A DNA stretch of 14,252 bases, taken from Bacteroidales bacterium. Lineage in GTDB: Bacteria > Bacteroidota > Bacteroidia > Bacteroidales > UBA1556. Positions 7,094 to 14,252 of the stretch are shown in pieces. Under the pieces are notes generated by a model. The model saw nothing but the letters and a program-made list of their open reading frames with translations. It was not told where the DNA came from and searched no databases. The position numbers were made by a program, and so were the translations under genes. How positions within the stretch are numbered: position 1 is the stretch's first letter; the number at the start of each line of letters is the position of its first letter. The stretch is from the NCBI GenBank assembly GCA_029935325.1, contig JAOZKO010000040.1:1-14252 (forward strand). Direction: 5' to 3'.

Positions 7094-7101
7094 TACTTTT
7101 G
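7094..7101 (+). promoter_or_regulatory. -7 promoter element of the MORN-repeat gene
   Basis: TACTTTTG matches TAnnTTTG exactly and lies 20 bp before the ATG at 7122, implying a very short leader. No TTTG is found at the expected -33 position, where the inverted repeat 7058-7082 lies instead. Confidence 0.5.
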
Positions 7102-7121
7102 AAGCTTAAAATATATACGTT

Positions 7122-7910
7122 ATGCAAAGAATTACACACCTTATTATGTTAGCATTTTTTATTTCATGCAATACTGTTAATTCCCAATCTATTACTATAA
7201 ACTCCATTGGAGATACGATAAACCTAATAGACAGCAATCAGAAAAAGCAAGGACAATGGGAAATCCACCGTGGTATGATCCATGAAAGTGGTGTATTTAT
7301 TGACAATTTAAAAGAAGGAGTTTGGATAACTCATGGAGCCTCTGGCAAACCAGAACTATTGCAAGAATACAAAAATGGGCTTTTACATGGTGTCAGTATG
7401 GTATTTGATGAAAATGGCATTATTCGTAACGAAAGACATTTTGCAAATAGTAAGCTAAATGGTTTAAATATTTTTTACGGAAATAATGGAAACATTATTC
7501 TTAAGCGTTATTATAAAAATGGCGAATTGCATGGTGAGTATGATAAATACTATGATAATGGCAATATTATGGAGAAGAGCTATTATAAGCATGGAAAAAA
7601 AGATAGCACATCAACATATTTTAATGAAAATGAAAAGCCAATTGCAATTATACATTATAAAGATGGAAAACTTAATGGCAGCTATAATACTTATTTCTCT
7701 AATGGTGTAATTAGAAGTGAGAAAAAATATGTAAGTAATCAAGCTCAAGGCACCTATATGGTATATCATGATAATTCTAGGCTCAAGGTTCAGGGCATTT
7801 ATAAAGATGATAAAAAAACCGGAAAATGGACATATTACGACATTAATAATAAAAAGGTAAAAATAGAAACCTATAAAAAAGGTGAACTAATAAAAACAAA
7901 AAATATATAG
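7122..7910 (+). CDS. Exported MORN-repeat (YwqK-like) protein
   Basis: The 262-residue protein starts with a hydrophobic export signal (MQRITHLIMLAFFISC). Cys16 could be lipidated, or signal peptidase I could cut after VNSQ. From about residue 40 to the end it is built of roughly eight 22-24-residue MORN_2-type repeats with the pattern YKNGxxxGxxxxYxxNGxxxxxxxY (for example YKNGLLHGVSMVFDENG, YYKNGELHGEYDKYYDNG, YKDGKLNGSYNTYFSNG). Databases often call such proteins 'toxin-antitoxin YwqK family antitoxin', but nothing here supports a toxin-antitoxin role. They are structural repeat proteins of mostly unknown function. The gene stands alone, with its own -7 element upstream and the sigma-factor promoter downstream. 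Confidence 0.88.
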   Translation: MQRITHLIMLAFFISCNTVNSQSITINSIGDTINLIDSNQKKQGQWEIHRGMIHESGVFIDNLKEGVWITHGASGKPELLQEYKNGLLHGVSMVFDENGIIRNERHFANSKLNGLNIFYGNNGNIILKRYYKNGELHGEYDKYYDNGNIMEKSYYKHGKKDSTSTYFNENEKPIAIIHYKDGKLNGSYNTYFSNGVIRSEKKYVSNQAQGTYMVYHDNSRLKVQGIYKDDKKTGKWTYYDINNKKVKIETYKKGELIKTKNI

Positions 7911-7981
7911 CAATTCTATAGGCAACCAATCAATAATTAACCATCTATAAAGAATTAAATTTAACATTTTTTCAAAATAAA

Positions 7982-8012
7982 TTTGTATAATTTAAATAAT
8001 TGTGTAACTTTG
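7982..8012 (+). promoter_or_regulatory. Consensus Bacteroidota promoter of the sigma-factor gene
   Basis: TTTG (7982-7985), a spacer of exactly 19 bp, and TAACTTTG (8005-8012) reproduce the TTTG-N19-TAnnTTTG consensus recognised by the primary sigma factor of this phylum. Transcription should begin around 8018, giving a leader of about 110 nt. Confidence 0.88.
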
Positions 8013-8018
8013 CATAGC

Positions 8019-8044
8019 ATTTAGGCGTATTAATAAGCCTAAAT
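8019..8044 (+). other. Hairpin at the 5' end of the sigma-factor mRNA
   Basis: ATTTAGGC (8019-8026) and GCCTAAAT (8037-8044) form a perfect 8-bp stem with a 10-nt loop, starting almost exactly at the predicted transcription start. No T-run follows, so it is unlikely to terminate. A role in protecting the 5' end or in regulating the message is possible. Confidence 0.6.
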
Positions 8045-8130
8045 TCTATAAACATTTAAGCAAGTATTAACTAAACTAAAAACTTTATCGACTAGACTTT
8101 ACCATTTTTTATACTTTAAAAACTATTAAG

Positions 8131-8715
8131 ATGGACTTATCTAAGTTTAGTGATCAGGAGTTGATTAGTGCTTATATTTCAGGCAAACATTCTAGTGTAA
8201 ATGAAATAATCCGCAGACATCAGTCGCGCGTTTTGGGTTATATTATTGTTTCTGTTAAAGACAAAGAAATTGCCAATGATATTTTTCAAGACACTTTTAT
8301 AAAAGTAATTAACAAGCTTAAAGTTGGTGGCTATAAGGAAGAAGGGAAGTTCATTCAATGGGTTCTTAGAATAGCGCATAATTTAATTATCGACCATTTC
8401 AGAAAAACTGGTAGAGTAAAGATGGTTCGCAGTACTGAAGAGTACGATATATTTAATCAACTTCCTGTTTTTGACAAAAACATTGAAGATGAGATGATGG
8501 CAAAACAAACTCATGCTAAAATTAGAGAATTAGTAGAGCAGCTCCCAGATTCGCAACGTGAAGTACTTAAAATGCGACATTATCAGGAAATGAGTTTTAA
8601 AGATATTGCAGACCAAACAGATGTGAGTATTAATACTGCTTTAGGCAGAATGCGATATGCTATTATTAATTTAAGAAAGATGGTGGAGGACAATAATATT
8701 ATTCTTGCGTACTAA
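8131..8715 (+). CDS. ECF-type RNA polymerase sigma factor
   Basis: The 194-residue protein has only the sigma2 and sigma4 regions typical of extracytoplasmic-function sigma factors. Region 2 spans about 22-95, with the core-binding helix EIANDIFQDTFIKVI and the -10-recognition helix FIQWVLRIAHNLIIDHFRK. Region 4 spans about 130-185, with LPDSQREVLKMRHYQEMSFKDIAD and the recognition helix VSINTALGRMRYAIINLRK. It directs RNA polymerase to its own promoter set, which cannot be read from this window. No FecR-like or zinc-finger anti-sigma gene follows, unlike polysaccharide- or iron-uptake ECF loci. The next gene is a small soluble protein. The gene's own promoter is of the primary-sigma type, arguing against simple autoregulation. 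Confidence 0.93.
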   Translation: MDLSKFSDQELISAYISGKHSSVNEIIRRHQSRVLGYIIVSVKDKEIANDIFQDTFIKVINKLKVGGYKEEGKFIQWVLRIAHNLIIDHFRKTGRVKMVRSTEEYDIFNQLPVFDKNIEDEMMAKQTHAKIRELVEQLPDSQREVLKMRHYQEMSFKDIADQTDVSINTALGRMRYAIINLRKMVEDNNIILAY

Positions 8716-8781
8716 AAATTGACATACAATAATATTTGGGCAAATGCGTTAGTGTTTTATCATTAACCCATTAAAACGCCT

Positions 8782-8988
8782 ATGCGAGATTATACTTTAA
8801 ACCAATACCTTACTGATTACCAATTTAATGAACAAGCAAGCGACCAAGAAATAATGCAAGTCGCAATAGATAGCGAACAGTTTAAATATAAAGCCAATAA
8901 AAATAACGTGGATTTTATTCTAAACTATTCTCAAACACTTGAGGTAAAACAAGCTAAGGAGATTAATATAATTTACAACTTAAATTAG
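8782..8988 (+). CDS. Small uncharacterised protein downstream of the sigma factor
   Basis: This is a 68-residue open frame starting MRDYTLNQYLTDYQFNEQ, 66 bp after the sigma-factor stop and immediately before a strong terminator, so it is most likely the second gene of the same transcript. It is polar and probably helical, with no membrane segment, signal peptide, cysteine or recognised motif. I do not recognise the family. Co-transcription with a sigma factor invites the idea of a regulator of that factor, but nothing in the sequence shows it. No larger overlapping gene competes for the region. Confidence 0.6.
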   Translation: MRDYTLNQYLTDYQFNEQASDQEIMQVAIDSEQFKYKANKNNVDFILNYSQTLEVKQAKEINIIYNLN

Positions 8989-9002
8989 AATTAATCTAGA
9001 TG

Positions 9003-9038
9003 AAAAAGCCCCTAAATTTATAAATTTAGGGGCTTTTT
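9003..9038 (+). terminator. Perfect palindromic terminator after the sigma-factor unit
   Basis: An uninterrupted 36-bp palindrome: AAAAAGCCCCTAAATTTA and its exact reverse complement, ending in five T. The GC-rich half-stem flanked by A and T runs is a classic intrinsic terminator and works equally in either direction. It lies 15 bp after the stop of the small gene. Confidence 0.93.
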
Positions 9039-9087
9039 ATTTCTGGAACTTCAGCAAAAAAACCATAAATTATATTACCTAAATATC

Positions 9088-9095
9088 TACTTTTG
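9088..9095 (+). promoter_or_regulatory. -7 promoter element of phoH-purC
   Basis: TACTTTTG matches TAnnTTTG exactly, 18 bp before the phoH ATG at 9113. No TTTG is present at the expected upstream spacing. The leader would be only about a dozen nucleotides. Confidence 0.6.
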
Positions 9096-9112
9096 CAATC
9101 AAATTATTTTTT

Positions 9113-10060
9113 ATGAGTAATGAGATAATAATATTATTAGAAACTACTGAACCAATAAACTTCTTTGGCGCAAATCATTCTAATTTACAGCTTATTGAGA
9201 AAGCTTTTTCTCAGTTAAAGATAGTTGTGAGAGGTGATGAGATTAAAGCTACAGGAGATAAAGATTCAATAATAGAATTTGAAAACATTATCAATCATTT
9301 AATTGCTCATCTTAATCGCTATGGGATTGTTAAGCGCTCAGATGTACTAAACCTTATTGGTTCCAGCATGGAAGAGCGAGGTATCCGAGAAGAAATAGAG
9401 CTTGACGACGAAGTATTGGTACATGGAAGATCGGGAAGGATAATAAAAGCCCGCACTCCAAACCAGAAGTTAATGGCAAAAAGCTCCATAAATAGTGATA
9501 TAGTATTTGCTATTGGCCCTGCCGGCACTGGAAAAACATATACTGCCGTTGCCATGGCTGTTCGAGCACTCAAAAACAAGGAAGTTCGTAGAATTATTTT
9601 AACACGACCAGCAGTAGAAGCAGGCGAAAATTTAGGCTTTCTGCCGGGGGATTTAAAAGATAAGCTTGATCCTTATTTGCAACCACTTCATGATGCTCTA
9701 CGGGATATGATACCTCAACAGAAACTATTGAAGTTATTTGAAGAAAATATAATCGAAATAGCTCCCTTAGCTTTTATGCGCGGTCGCACTTTAGACCACG
9801 CCTTTGTGATACTCGATGAAGCACAAAATACCACTTCAGCTCAATTAAAGATGTTTCTTACCCGTATGGGAAAGGATGCGAAATTTATTATTACTGGAGA
9901 TATTACCCAGGTGGATTTGCCAAAAAATCAATCCTCAGGACTAATGCATGCTCAAAAATTATTATCGAATATAAAAGGTATTGATTTCATTATTCTTGAT
10001 GAAAGAGATATAGTAAGACATAAACTTGTAAGCAAAATTATTGAAGCCTACTCAAAATAA
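9113..10060 (+). CDS. phoH: PhoH-family ATPase
   Basis: The 315-residue cytoplasmic protein of the PhoH/PhoL family has an N-terminal KH-like RNA-binding segment (about 10-100) and a RecA-like P-loop domain. Walker A is GPAGTGKT (135-142) and Walker B is VILDEAQN (232-239). The family motifs LTRPAVEAGENLGFLPGD (163-180), PLAFMRGRTLDHAF (218-231) and TGDITQVDLP (261-270) are intact. Family members bind and hydrolyse ATP and are linked to RNA metabolism and, in many bacteria, to the YbeY ribonuclease; the exact cellular task is unsettled. purC begins 17 bp downstream, so the two are probably one operon. Full length and no missing residues. Confidence 0.95.
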   Translation: MSNEIIILLETTEPINFFGANHSNLQLIEKAFSQLKIVVRGDEIKATGDKDSIIEFENIINHLIAHLNRYGIVKRSDVLNLIGSSMEERGIREEIELDDEVLVHGRSGRIIKARTPNQKLMAKSSINSDIVFAIGPAGTGKTYTAVAMAVRALKNKEVRRIILTRPAVEAGENLGFLPGDLKDKLDPYLQPLHDALRDMIPQQKLLKLFEENIIEIAPLAFMRGRTLDHAFVILDEAQNTTSAQLKMFLTRMGKDAKFIITGDITQVDLPKNQSSGLMHAQKLLSNIKGIDFIILDERDIVRHKLVSKIIEAYSK

Positions 10061-10077
10061 CATTTAAAATATATATT

Positions 10078-11034
10078 ATGGCACAGTCAGTTATAAAAAC
10101 AAAGTTCAATTTTCCGAAGCAGAAAAGTCTTTACGAAGGTAAGGTTCGTGATGTATATAATATTAATGACGAATTGCTTGCAATGATTGTTAGTGATAGA
10201 ATTTCAGCATTTGATGTTGTATTGCCAAAAGGAATTCCTTTTAAAGGGCAGGTATTAAATCAAATTGCAGCAAAATTTCTTGATGCTACCCAAGACATAG
10301 TCCCTAATTGGAAAATGGCAACCCCCGACCCAACGGTAACAATTGGTAAAAGATGTAATCCATTTCCTGTAGAAATGATTATCCGTGGTTACTTAACTGG
10401 TAGCTCATGGAGGTCATATAAAAAAGGTTCAAGAAATATTTGCGGTGTAGCTATTCCTGATGGTATGAAAGAACATCAAGCATTTCCTGCAGCTATAATT
10501 ACACCTACTACTAAGGCTGATATGGGTTTTCATGATGAAGATATTTCAAAAGAAGAGATACTTGAGCAAGGACTAGTTAATGCTGAAGATTATGCTAAAC
10601 TCGAAGAATATACTAGCAAACTATTTCAAAGAGGTAGTGAAATTGCTGCCGATAAAGGATTAATCTTAGTTGATACCAAATACGAATTTGGTAAAATTGG
10701 TGACGAAATATACCTTATAGATGAAATTCACACACCCGATTCTTCTCGCTATTTTTATGCTGATGGATATCAAGAGCGCTTTGACAAAGGTGAAAACCAA
10801 AAGCAGCTTTCAAAGGAATTTGTTCGCGAATGGTTAATGGAACACGACTTCCAAGGTCAAGAAGGGCAAACACTTCCTGAGATGACTGATGAGTTTGTAA
10901 ATATGGTTTCTGAAAGATATATAGAGCTTTACGAAACTATAGTTGGGGAGAAATTTATTAAAGCTGATACTTTTGAAGTAGCAGACAGAATAGAGAAGAA
11001 TATTACTGATTTTATTAATACTTATTATAGATAG
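10078..11034 (+). CDS. purC: Phosphoribosylaminoimidazole-succinocarboxamide (SAICAR) synthase
   Basis: The 318-residue enzyme catalyses the ATP-dependent joining of aspartate to CAIR to form SAICAR in purine biosynthesis. Visible signatures are YEGKVRDVYNI (19-29), the nucleotide-binding start; VSDRISAFDVVLPKGIPFKGQ (38-58); VEMIIRGYLTGSSW (98-111); ITPTTKAD (141-148); LILVDTKYEFG (195-205); and LIDEIHTPDSSRY (213-225). It is longer than the E. coli enzyme (about 237 residues), as is usual for the larger PurC form found in Bacteroidota and yeast; the extra residues include the C-terminal segment after DGYQERF. It follows phoH by 17 bp. Confidence 0.97.
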   Translation: MAQSVIKTKFNFPKQKSLYEGKVRDVYNINDELLAMIVSDRISAFDVVLPKGIPFKGQVLNQIAAKFLDATQDIVPNWKMATPDPTVTIGKRCNPFPVEMIIRGYLTGSSWRSYKKGSRNICGVAIPDGMKEHQAFPAAIITPTTKADMGFHDEDISKEEILEQGLVNAEDYAKLEEYTSKLFQRGSEIAADKGLILVDTKYEFGKIGDEIYLIDEIHTPDSSRYFYADGYQERFDKGENQKQLSKEFVREWLMEHDFQGQEGQTLPEMTDEFVNMVSERYIELYETIVGEKFIKADTFEVADRIEKNITDFINTYYR

Positions 11035-11098
11035 GATTGATAAAACAAATTTTAAGTTTTTAATTAAAAGGTCAATAAATAAGAATTTCTTTTTTATT

Positions 11099-11106
11099 TA
11101 CTTTTG
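11099..11106 (+). promoter_or_regulatory. -7 promoter element of the DUF5606 gene
   Basis: TACTTTTG, an exact TAnnTTTG match, lies 26 bp before the ATG at 11132 and is preceded by a T-rich stretch. No well-spaced TTTG is visible upstream. Confidence 0.6.
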
Positions 11107-11131
11107 CAAAGAATAATCAAACAATAATAAT

Positions 11132-11587
11132 ATGGATTTAAAAGGAATATTAGCCATTGGTGGAAAGCCAGGACTTTATAAAATGGTATCACAAACCAAA
11201 AATGGTTTAATCGTAGAGAGTATGGAAGACAACAAACGTTTTCCTGTATATTCTGCACATCAGATTAGCGCTTTAGAGGAGATTAGTATTTATACATATG
11301 AGGATGACATTCCACTTGTAGATGTATTAGAAAAAATGCATATCCATTTGGATGGCAAAGATCCTGTTAGTCCTAAATCGTCGAAAAATGATTTACTAAG
11401 CTTTTTCAGCGAGGTACTTCCTAACTATAACGAAGAGCAAGTTTATGCTTCTGATATCAAGAAAGTTATTCAATGGTATAATCACCTAAATAAATTTGAT
11501 ATGATGGTTTTTGAAGAAAAAGCTGCTGAAGAAAAGGAAGATAATAGCGACACTGATAAATCAGAAACAGAAAATAGTGAAGATTAA
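11132..11587 (+). CDS. DUF5606 family protein
   Basis: This 151-residue cytoplasmic protein starts MDLKGILAIGGKPGLYKMVSQTKNG, the conserved opening of the Bacteroidota-specific DUF5606 family. Conserved segments include IVESMEDNKRFPVYSAHQISALEEISIYT and DLLSFFSEVLPNYNEEQVYASDIKKVIQWYN. It ends in a low-complexity acidic tail (EEKAAEEKEDNSDTDKSE), probably disordered. The biochemical function is unknown. It has its own promoter element and terminator and so appears to be a single-gene transcript. Confidence 0.88.
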   Translation: MDLKGILAIGGKPGLYKMVSQTKNGLIVESMEDNKRFPVYSAHQISALEEISIYTYEDDIPLVDVLEKMHIHLDGKDPVSPKSSKNDLLSFFSEVLPNYNEEQVYASDIKKVIQWYNHLNKFDMMVFEEKAAEEKEDNSDTDKSETENSED

Positions 11588-11593
11588 ATTTAT

Positions 11594-11624
11594 AAGCCGG
11601 CTTTTAATAATTCCGGCTTTTTTT
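11594..11624 (+). terminator. Intrinsic terminator after the DUF5606 gene
   Basis: AAGCCGG (11594-11600) and CCGGCTT (11613-11619) form a 7-bp stem with a 12-nt A/T-rich loop, ending in a run of seven T. It lies only 26 bp before the pyrK start codon. Confidence 0.9.
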
Positions 11625-11650
11625 CTTTTTATACTCCAACACCTAATATA

Positions 11651-12445
11651 ATGACATCAAATACAGAACTTTCAAAAAAGTATGTGGAGCTTCTAAAAGT
11701 TATAAATAATAGAACAGTAAATAAGGACTATTATATTCTTGAAGTAGAATGCTCGCATGACATTAGCAATATTTTGCCTGGGCAGTTTGTTGAGCTGCTA
11801 GTTGAAGATACTCGCAATGCTTTTCTTCGTCGCCCAATTTCCATTTACGATGTACATCCTGAGCGGAATACCATGGATTTACTTATCCAAATTGTGGGAG
11901 AAGGAACGCGTTTGCTTTCTAAATTAAAAAAGGGAGATTATGTTGATGTGATGTACCCTTTGGGGAAATCATTTAGTATTATTGATTCAGGAAAAAAAGC
12001 GCTTCTTGTTGGAGGAGGTGTTGGTGTAGCTCCACTTTTGTACTTAGCAAAGAAGCTGCAAAAGAACAATGTAGAGGTGCATATTCTTCTTGGAGGAAGA
12101 GGCAATGATAATATCATAGAGACTAGCAACTTTAAAAAATACGGAAAGATTTATGTTTCTACTGAGGATGCTAGCATTGGCGAAAAGGGATTTGTAACCC
12201 AGCACTCCATAATGCAAGAATCAGATTTTGATATGATATACAGCTGTGGCCCAGACCCTATGATGCGAGCTGTAGCTAAAATAGCATCTCAGAATAATAT
12301 TAATTGCGAGGTATCTTTAGAAAATATGATGGCTTGTGGAATCGGAGCATGCTTATGCTGTGTTACACCAACCACAAGTGGCCACCAATGCGTATGTACC
12401 GATGGGCCAGTTTTCAATACTGAAGTTTTAGAATGGAACAAATAA
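11651..12445 (+). CDS. pyrK: Dihydroorotate dehydrogenase B, electron-transfer subunit
   Basis: The 264-residue partner of PyrD shuttles electrons from dihydroorotate oxidation to NAD+ through FAD and a [2Fe-2S] cluster. The FAD-binding barrel spans about 10-112, with PGQFVELL and the flavin motif RRPISIYD (60-67). The NAD-binding domain spans about 115-220, with LLVGGGVGVAPLLYLAK and YSCGPDPMM. The C-terminal cluster-binding segment has C229-x4-C234-x2-C237 and C249 in VCTDGPVF. Extra cysteines C236 and C247 lie inside this segment. Length is normal. pyrD starts 16 bp later, so the two form an operon encoding the heterotetramer. Confidence 0.96.
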   Translation: MTSNTELSKKYVELLKVINNRTVNKDYYILEVECSHDISNILPGQFVELLVEDTRNAFLRRPISIYDVHPERNTMDLLIQIVGEGTRLLSKLKKGDYVDVMYPLGKSFSIIDSGKKALLVGGGVGVAPLLYLAKKLQKNNVEVHILLGGRGNDNIIETSNFKKYGKIYVSTEDASIGEKGFVTQHSIMQESDFDMIYSCGPDPMMRAVAKIASQNNINCEVSLENMMACGIGACLCCVTPTTSGHQCVCTDGPVFNTEVLEWNK

Positions 12446-12461
12446 CCAAAACAAAATAGAC

Positions 12462-13367
12462 ATGAATTTAGCAGTAAAAATTGGAGATTTAGAGTTTAAG
12501 AATCCGGTAATGACCGCTTCTGGCACTTTTGGTTATGGCCCTGAATTTGAGGATTTTATTGATATTAACCGACTGGGTGGCATTGTAGTAAAAGGAACAA
12601 CACTACACCACCGCGAAGGAAATGCATACCCACGAATGGCAGAAACACCATCAGGAATGCTGAATGCTGTAGGATTACAGAACAAAGGTGTTGATGTATT
12701 TTGCAATGACATCTACCATAAGATTAAACATTATGATACTAATATATTTGTTAATGTATCAGGCTCAACAATAGAAGAGTATATTGAAACTGCAGAGCGA
12801 ATTAACGAACTTGACCATATTCCTGGTATTGAGCTTAATATCAGCTGCCCCAATGTAAAAGAAGGAGGAATGGCATTTGGCACTAGCTGCCCATCAGCGG
12901 TGGCTGTTACCCATGCGGTACGTGAGGTTTACAAAAAAACTATGGTAGTAAAACTCTCTCCCAATGTTACTAATATTGCAGAAATTGCTAAAGCAGTAGA
13001 AGGTGTTGGAGCAGATGGAGTTTCGCTTATTAATACTCTGCTTGCTATGGCTATTAATGCCGAAACAAAAAAATCTGTACTATCAACCATTACAGGAGGT
13101 TTGAGCGGACCTGCTATAAAGCCTATTGCCCTTCGTATGGTATGGCAAGTAGCACAAGCTGTGAAAATACCTATTATTGGAATGGGAGGCATAATGAATG
13201 CCACTGATGCTATTGAGTTTATGCTTGCTGGTTCAACCGCAATACAAGTTGGTACTGCTAATTTTATTGACCCTGCTGTAACTATAAAAATAATTGACGG
13301 CATTGAAGATTATATGAGAAGGCATAAGATTGATGATGTAAATGACTTAATTGGAGGAATGTTGTAA
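12462..13367 (+). CDS. pyrD: Dihydroorotate dehydrogenase B, catalytic subunit
   Basis: The 301-residue FMN-dependent TIM-barrel enzyme oxidises dihydroorotate to orotate, the fourth step of UMP synthesis. Signatures are NPVMTASGTFGYG (14-26), KGTTLHHREGN (44-54), the catalytic-loop Cys129 in LNISCPNVKEGG (125-136), VVKLSPNVTNI (162-172), SLINT (188-192), TGGLSGPAIKPIALRMV (211-227) and the phosphate-binding GMGGIMNATDAIEFMLAGSTAIQVGT (240-265). It lacks the N-terminal membrane helix of the quinone-linked class 2 enzymes, and pyrK directly upstream marks it as class 1B, NAD+-linked. Confidence 0.97.
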   Translation: MNLAVKIGDLEFKNPVMTASGTFGYGPEFEDFIDINRLGGIVVKGTTLHHREGNAYPRMAETPSGMLNAVGLQNKGVDVFCNDIYHKIKHYDTNIFVNVSGSTIEEYIETAERINELDHIPGIELNISCPNVKEGGMAFGTSCPSAVAVTHAVREVYKKTMVVKLSPNVTNIAEIAKAVEGVGADGVSLINTLLAMAINAETKKSVLSTITGGLSGPAIKPIALRMVWQVAQAVKIPIIGMGGIMNATDAIEFMLAGSTAIQVGTANFIDPAVTIKIIDGIEDYMRRHKIDDVNDLIGGML

Positions 13368-13425
13368 GTCTAAGGTTCTTTGTTTGTTGTTAATTGAAAA
13401 CGCAAAACATATAAACACAGCACAA

Positions 13426-13459
13426 AACACATAACACATAACACATAACACATAACACA
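13426..13459 (+). repeat. 7-bp tandem repeat (ACATAAC)n in front of mqnA
   Basis: The heptamer ACATAAC is repeated perfectly four times at 13429-13456, and the period extends to about 4.9 copies across 34 bp. The surrounding leader (about 13395-13470) is almost free of G on this strand. The tract ends 18 bp before the mqnA start codon, in non-coding DNA; an in-frame stop at 13453 lies within it. Confidence 0.95.
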
Positions 13460-13476
13460 AAATACACATAATAGTT

Positions 13477-14214
13477 TTGGAGAAGATAAAAATTTCCATA
13501 GTTTCATACGCCAATACATATCCTTTTTTATTGGGTATCGAGCAGTATATGCATGGTGATGATTATGAAATTTTCAAAGATGTACCATCTGAATGCGCCA
13601 CAAAACTTATTAGCAATAAAGTAGATTTAGGTCTGATTCCTGTTGCTACTATTCCATTAATAAAAAACGCTCATATTATTTCTGATTATTGCATCGGAGC
13701 AAATGGGGCTGTCAAAACAGTCCTACTAATGAGCAAAGTGCCTTTAAAGGATATTAGAAAAGTATATCTAGATTCCGAATCCAGAACATCTGTTAATTTG
13801 GTGAAAGTACTAGCCAAAGAGCTTTGGCATAAGCAGTGGGAATATGACAATCTACCTGCTGATTACAAAACAAATCCAGATGTGGAATCCATGGTATTAA
13901 TTGGAGATAAAACCCAGCAAGATTTACCATTTCCATTCCAATACGATTTATCTGAAGAGTGGATGAAACTCACAGGCAAACCATTTGTTTTTGCCGCTTG
14001 GGTAGCTAATAAAGAATTGCCAAAAGAGTTTATCGAAAAATTTAATCAAGCACTAAAGAAAGGCCTCGACAATATTCCACAGGCAATACAGCAATATAAT
14101 GTGGGCCTAGATTATAATTTAGAAGAGTATTTAAAAAACTATATCTCCTACCCTTTTGATCAGGACAAGAAAGACGCTTTGAGATTATTTTTAGACTATT
14201 TAAAGAAGAATTAA
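13477..14214 (+). CDS. mqnA: Chorismate dehydratase, futalosine pathway of menaquinone synthesis
   Basis: The 245-residue protein belongs to the MqnA/MqnD periplasmic-binding-like fold family. MqnA dehydrates chorismate to 3-[(1-carboxyvinyl)oxy]benzoate, the first step of the futalosine route. Diagnostic segments are ISIVSYANTYPFL (7-19), VPSECATKLISNKVDLGLIPVA (36-57), YCIGANGAVKTVLLMS (71-86), YLDSESRTSVNLVKVL (97-112), VLIGDKTQ (140-147) and YDLSEEWMKLTGKPFVFAAW (156-175). Translation must begin at the TTG at 13477. An in-frame stop lies at 13453 with no ATG between, and the first internal ATG (codon 25) would delete the conserved N-terminal strand. The other pathway genes are not in the window. 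It sits 109 bp after pyrD and may be a separate unit. Confidence 0.92.
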   Translation: MEKIKISIVSYANTYPFLLGIEQYMHGDDYEIFKDVPSECATKLISNKVDLGLIPVATIPLIKNAHIISDYCIGANGAVKTVLLMSKVPLKDIRKVYLDSESRTSVNLVKVLAKELWHKQWEYDNLPADYKTNPDVESMVLIGDKTQQDLPFPFQYDLSEEWMKLTGKPFVFAAWVANKELPKEFIEKFNQALKKGLDNIPQAIQQYNVGLDYNLEEYLKNYISYPFDQDKKDALRLFLDYLKKN

Positions 14215-14252
14215 GAAAATGCTATAATAATTAAGTTGTAGCACCAAATAAT

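Noticed and set aside
7122..7910. Antitoxin of a toxin-antitoxin pair
   Set aside because: The database name of the YwqK family suggests this, but the protein is exported, consists of MORN repeats and has no toxin-like neighbour.
8179..8379. Minus-strand open frame inside the sigma-factor gene
   Set aside because: Antisense shadow of a well-supported ECF sigma factor.
12929..13303. Minus-strand open frame of 124 codons inside pyrD
   Set aside because: Antisense shadow of the conserved TIM-barrel coding sequence; no independent signals.
13426..13459. CRISPR-like array
   Set aside because: The unit is only 7 bp, with no spacers and no cas genes; it is a simple tandem repeat.

Overview
The window reads as chromosomal DNA of a member of the Bacteroidota. 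The DNA is AT-rich. Several promoters carry the phylum's -7 element TAnnTTTG, and one shows the full TTTG-N19-TAnnTTTG pattern. Strong Shine-Dalgarno sequences are absent. The gene content (LytTR regulator, DUF5606, long-form PurC beside PhoH, PyrK-PyrD, futalosine-pathway MqnA) also fits. I cannot resolve the lineage below phylum.

The left half (1-6427) is all on the minus strand. The first gene, cut by the window edge, encodes a large secreted surface protein. It has an N-terminal flavodoxin-like domain, an SbsA-type Ig-like domain, a lamin-tail domain and a second Ig-like domain that is nearly identical to the first at DNA level (offset 819 bp, in frame). Next upstream is an orphan LytTR response regulator whose promoter carries a 10-bp direct repeat with 21-bp period. 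A clear terminator then separates it from a three-gene cluster: a lipoprotein with two rhodanese domains, an OprO/OprP-like outer-membrane porin and an exported tandem-rhodanese sulfurtransferase. This set looks like an extracytoplasmic sulfur-family (or selenium/tellurium) oxyanion handling module and is the most interesting part of the window.

A divergent, mostly non-coding stretch of about 700 bp (6428-7121) follows. From 7122 to the right edge everything is on the plus strand: an exported MORN-repeat protein; an ECF-type sigma factor with a textbook promoter and a small uncharacterised gene behind it; a perfect palindromic terminator; phoH-purC; a DUF5606 gene; pyrK-pyrD for pyrimidine synthesis; and mqnA for menaquinone synthesis by the futalosine route. 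The right half is ordinary housekeeping sequence. Its points of interest are small: a leader hairpin before the sigma gene, a terminator only 26 bp before pyrK, and a 7-bp tandem repeat just before the TTG-initiated mqnA.
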